A stretch of DNA of 64,000 bases from JBBSOW01 sp038259365 (GTDB lineage Bacteria; Actinomycetota; Actinomycetes; Propionibacteriales; Propionibacteriaceae). Below, piece after piece: positions 61,379 through 64,000 of the stretch (positions are counted from its first letter, which is position 1; every line of letters starts with the position of its first letter). The translations under genes and the position numbers were made by a program. The DNA lies in the NCBI GenBank assembly GCA_038259365.1, contig JBBSOW010000005.1:9954-73953 (forward strand), in the 5' to 3' direction. The notes below the pieces were generated by a model. It was not told where the DNA came from. It did not search any database and was given only the letters and a program-made list of their open reading frames with translations.

Positions 61379-62734
61379 GTGACCAATGAGTGGCGTGCCC
61401 CGATCGCCCAGGAGACCGTCCACGCGACCGTCTCGGTGCCCGGTTCGAAGTCCGAGACCAACCGCGCGCTCGTCCTGGCGGCGATCTCGGTCGGCCCCTC
61501 GACGATCACCGGCGGTCTCGACGCCCGCGATACCCGGCTCATGCGGGCGGCGCTACGCCAGCTCGGGGTGCAGATCGAGGATTCCGGAGCCATCTGGCGG
61601 GTCACGCCGCCCCCCGAGTTCGGGCCCGGCGGGGAGATCGATTGCGGGCTGGCGGGCACCGTCATGCGGTTCGTGCCCACGCTCGCCGCACTCGCCGAGG
61701 GCGAGACGGGATTCGTCGGCGACGAGCAGGCCGCGCGTCGCCCGATGCTGGCGTTGCTGACCGCGCTCGAGGACATGGGCGCCGGGGTGCGCGACGACGC
61801 CTCCGCCGGCCACCTCCCGTTCACCGTCTCCGGCCGGGCCGACCTGCCCGGTGGACCGGTCATCATCGACAGCTCCGCCTCGAGCCAGCACGTCTCTGCT
61901 CTGCTGCTGGCCGCCCCCCGCTTCGCCCGCGGGTTGGATCTGCGTCACGTCGGCGATCCCGTCCCGTCGATGCCGCACATCGCCATGACGGTGAGCATGC
62001 TGCGCGATCGCGGGGTGCACGTCGACGACAGCGAGCCCGGCCGGTGGGTCGTGCAGCCCGGCCCGGTGCGGGCGCTCGATCAGATTATCGAGCCCGATCT
62101 GTCCAACGCCGCGGTGTTCTTGGCCGCCGCCGCCATCACGGGCGGAACGGTCACGGTGCCGCGCTGGCCGGTGCAAAGCAACCAGCCCGGCGCCGTCATC
62201 GCCGAGATCCTGGCCGCGGTCGGGGCGCTGGTCGAGCACGGGTCCGAGGGTTTAACCGTGCGCGGCACCGGGCACCTAACCGCCCTCGACATCGATCTCA
62301 GCGCCGCGAGCGAGCTGACCCCCGTGGTGGCGGCGATCGCCGCGGTGGCGCCCGGTACGAGCACCATCCGCGGCGTTGCGCACATCCGCGGCCACGAGAC
62401 CGACCGCCTCAAGGCGCTGGCCGCTGAACTCAACAACCTCGGCTCCCACGCCTTAGAACACGGCGACGGGTTGACCATCCACCCGCGGTTGCTGCATGGG
62501 GGGCGGTGGCGAACGTACCAGGATCATCGAATGGCCCACGCCGGCGCCTTGCTCGGCCTGCTCGTCGACGAGATCTCGTTGGACGACATCTCCTGCACCA
62601 CCAAGACCATGCCCGAGTTCGAAGATCGGTGGCTGGACATGTTGGCCCAAAGCGACGCCCATCTCGAAGACGAGATGCGGGATGCCGGAGCGCGCCCGGC
62701 TGCGGGTGAGCACGCGGGCGACGAGTCCTCGTGA
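61379..62734 (+). CDS. aroA: 3-phosphoshikimate 1-carboxyvinyltransferase (EPSP synthase)
   Basis: 451 aa, GTG 61379 with AGGAGGG 5-6 nt upstream. Shikimate pathway step joining shikimate 3-phosphate and phosphoenolpyruvate. Signatures: 'VSVPGSKSETNRALVLAAIS' (Lys-Ser substrate contacts), 'IDCGLAGTVMRFVPTLAAL', 'PGGPVIIDSSASSQHVSALLLAA', 'DHRMAHAGALLGLLV'. The initiation region is duplicated upstream, with two mini-frames. Overlaps rsgA by 4 nt. The aroA-rsgA pairing is common in actinobacteria. Confidence 0.96.
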   Translation: MTNEWRAPIAQETVHATVSVPGSKSETNRALVLAAISVGPSTITGGLDARDTRLMRAALRQLGVQIEDSGAIWRVTPPPEFGPGGEIDCGLAGTVMRFVPTLAALAEGETGFVGDEQAARRPMLALLTALEDMGAGVRDDASAGHLPFTVSGRADLPGGPVIIDSSASSQHVSALLLAAPRFARGLDLRHVGDPVPSMPHIAMTVSMLRDRGVHVDDSEPGRWVVQPGPVRALDQIIEPDLSNAAVFLAAAAITGGTVTVPRWPVQSNQPGAVIAEILAAVGALVEHGSEGLTVRGTGHLTALDIDLSAASELTPVVAAIAAVAPGTSTIRGVAHIRGHETDRLKALAAELNNLGSHALEHGDGLTIHPRLLHGGRWRTYQDHRMAHAGALLGLLVDEISLDDISCTTKTMPEFEDRWLDMLAQSDAHLEDEMRDAGARPAAGEHAGDESS

Positions 62735-63735
62735 GCCCGCGTCGCGGCGGCATCCGCTACGACGACCACGAAGGCTTCGACCGCCCCGGTAAGGGCAGTC
62801 GACCGCGCACCAAGGACCGGCCGGATTACTCCGAGGCCACCGAGGCCCGCGTGCTGACCGTCGATCGCGGCCGCTTCCGCCTTCTCATCCCACCCAACAC
62901 TCACCTGAGCGCGACCAAGGCGCGCAACCTCGGCCGTAAGGCCGCCATCGTCGGCGACGTCGTCCGCGTGGTCGGCGACACCAGCGGCGAGGAAGGCACC
63001 CTGGCGCGCATCGTCGAGGTCGTCGAACGCCGTACGGTCCTGCGCCGGACCGCCGACGACGACGACCCCTACGAGCGCCCAATCGTGGCCAACGCCGATC
63101 AGCTCGTCATCGTCACCGCGCTGGCCGACCCACCCCCGCGCACCGGCATGATCGACCGCATCCTCGTCGCCGCCTACGAGGCTGGCCTGGAGCCGGTGTT
63201 GTGCCTGACCAAGGCCGATCTAGCCGATCCCACCGAGCTCGTCGAGGCCTACCGCCCCCTCGGGGTGCCCATCATCGTCAGCCGTCCTGGCTCGGATCTC
63301 ACCGAGCTCAACGAGCGGCTCACCGGGCGCATCAGTGTGCTCGTCGGGCACTCGGGGGTTGGCAAGTCCACGCTGGTGAACGCCCTCATCCCCGGCATCG
63401 GCCGCGCCATCGGGATCGTCAACGAGGTCACCGGCCGCGGGCGCCACACCTCCACCGCCGCGATCGCCCTTCCCATGCCTGCCGGTGAGGGCTGGATCAT
63501 CGACACGCCGGGGGTGCGCTCCTTCGGCCTCAGCCACGTGACCCCCGACGCCATCATCGCCGCGTTCGGCGATCTCTCGGCCATCACGAGCGACTGCCCC
63601 CGGGGTTGCGATCACACCGGTTCGGCCAGCGAGTGCGCCCTCGACGTCGCTGCGGATCGTGGGGAACTCTCCCGCGAGCGCCTGGACTCCTTCCGTCGCG
63701 TCATCGACGCCCGGACTGCCCACCCCAACTACTGA
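62731..63735 (+). CDS. rsgA: Ribosome small-subunit-dependent GTPase RsgA
   Basis: 334 aa, GTG 62731 overlapping the aroA stop by 4 nt. Circularly permuted GTPase that checks late 30S assembly. OB-fold N-terminal part ('ARVLTVDRGRFRLLIPPNTHLSATKARNLG...VVGDVVRVVG'), then G4 'LCLTKADL' before G1 'VLVGHSGVGKSTLVNALI' and G3 'DTPGVRSFGL', then the zinc knuckle 'DCPRGCDHTGSASEC'. Length is normal. Confidence 0.95.
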   Translation: MSPRRGGIRYDDHEGFDRPGKGSRPRTKDRPDYSEATEARVLTVDRGRFRLLIPPNTHLSATKARNLGRKAAIVGDVVRVVGDTSGEEGTLARIVEVVERRTVLRRTADDDDPYERPIVANADQLVIVTALADPPPRTGMIDRILVAAYEAGLEPVLCLTKADLADPTELVEAYRPLGVPIIVSRPGSDLTELNERLTGRISVLVGHSGVGKSTLVNALIPGIGRAIGIVNEVTGRGRHTSTAAIALPMPAGEGWIIDTPGVRSFGLSHVTPDAIIAAFGDLSAITSDCPRGCDHTGSASECALDVAADRGELSRERLDSFRRVIDARTAHPNY

Positions 63736-63756
63736 CCGTCAACCCCTCAGCCGCCC

Positions 63757-63786
63757 CCACCCACCGATCCGCCACCCACCGATCCG
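63757..63786. repeat. 15-bp perfect tandem duplication
   Basis: CCACCCACCGATCCG occurs twice head to tail (63757-63771, 63772-63786), 22 bp after the rsgA stop. It is another example of the short direct duplications frequent in this window. Confidence 0.9.
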
Positions 63787-63807
63787 CTCGGCCTTGGTCA
63801 GCGCGCT

Positions 63808-63880
63808 CAATATCCTGCACAGCTCGCTGCCGTCACCGCTTTACGCTCGATTCATAAATCGAGCGCGAAGCATGAAGTCG
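63808..63880. repeat. Palindromic intergenic element (GCTCGAT family)
   Basis: Contains GCGCTCAATATC at its left, shared with the gap at about 39870, and a perfect 9-bp palindrome CGCTCGATT (63844-63852) / AATCGAGCG (63857-63865) with a 4-nt loop CATA. No T-run follows, but it may still end rsgA transcription. Similar in layout to the elements around 37.2 kb and 39.9 kb. Confidence 0.5.
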
Positions 63881-63960
63881 AGCGAGCTGGCGCCTGCGTC
63901 GCCTAGCTTCAACGTGGCGGCCGGCCCCCTGCGCCTCGCCGGCGTCGACGACAGGCGCGG

Positions 63961-64000
63961 CTAAGCCTGGGCGGCTCGACGCAGGAGTTGCCGCAGCGCC
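63961..64000 (-). CDS. C-terminal end of an unidentified gene (cut by window edge)
   Basis: The last 12 codons and TAG stop of a possible minus-strand gene read ALRQLLRRAAQA, preceded by the window edge. Codon use is coding-like and it would converge on rsgA. Too short to identify, and it could be chance. Confidence 0.25.
   Translation of the reverse strand, partial: ALRQLLRRAAQA

Overview
This is a 64 kb stretch of core chromosome from a high-GC Gram-positive bacterium (Actinomycetota). The evidence is mycothiol genes (mshA and an mshB-like gene), NucS mismatch endonuclease, WhiB1, the mycothiol-linked sigma factor/anti-sigma pair SigH-RshA, the PdtaS kinase, LysX, the fused 2-oxoglutarate decarboxylase Kgd, the tiny ribosomal protein bL37, and frequent GTG starts with 4-nt overlaps. 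Gene order follows (from memory) the Mycobacterium tuberculosis Rv1292-Rv1324 and Rv3219-Rv3228 blocks and the matching Streptomyces regions. The genus is not resolved: no rRNA is present. I see no prophage, insertion sequence, CRISPR array or biosynthetic cluster.

Layout. 1-5.3 kb: end of a SRPBCC gene, an orphan AbiEi/DUF559 protein, a thioredoxin-fold/TPR protein, phosphoglucomutase, and a BrkB membrane protein fused in frame to a DCC oxidoreductase. 5.3-12.6 kb: acyl-CoA block with a coenzyme-B12 mutase large subunit carrying isobutyryl-CoA mutase signature residues, MarR regulator, PH-domain protein, small membrane protein, MeaB chaperone, thiolase, methylmalonyl-CoA epimerase and a DivIVA-like coiled-coil protein. 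12.6-24.8 kb: lysX, mshA, mshB-like, nucS, hydroxyacyl-CoA dehydrogenase, a Zn-ribbon protein, a hydrolase, a PolA-like polymerase, a cyclophilin lipoprotein, B12 adenosyltransferase, DUF2550. 24.8-32.7 kb: complete F1Fo ATP synthase operon. 32.8-45.7 kb: wecA-like, sua5, prmC, prfA, rpmE, rho, thrB, thrC, hom, lysA, a lipoprotein and tRNA-Arg(CCG). 46-48 kb: 3-oxoacid CoA-transferase and a decayed gene. 48-55 kb: GT87-type glycosyltransferase, kgd, DUF6104, galK. 55-64 kb: whiB1, pdtaS, bL37, rshA, sigH, SRAP, DoxX, aroA, rsgA.

How the genes work together. The mutase, MeaB, epimerase, thiolase, hydroxyacyl-CoA dehydrogenase, CoA-transferase and adenosyltransferase together handle short and branched acyl-CoAs and feed succinyl-CoA to the TCA cycle, where Kgd acts. 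MshA and the PIG-L deacetylase make mycothiol, while SigH/RshA sense thiol stress. A SigR-type promoter lies just upstream of sigH.

The most unusual trait is the density of short tandem direct repeats (12-38 bp, often perfect), many at gene starts or in intergenic gaps: before rshA, aroA, whiB1, thrB and scoA, around rho, and inside rho and the DivIVA-like gene. A diverged palindromic GCTCGAT-type element also recurs in three intergenic gaps.
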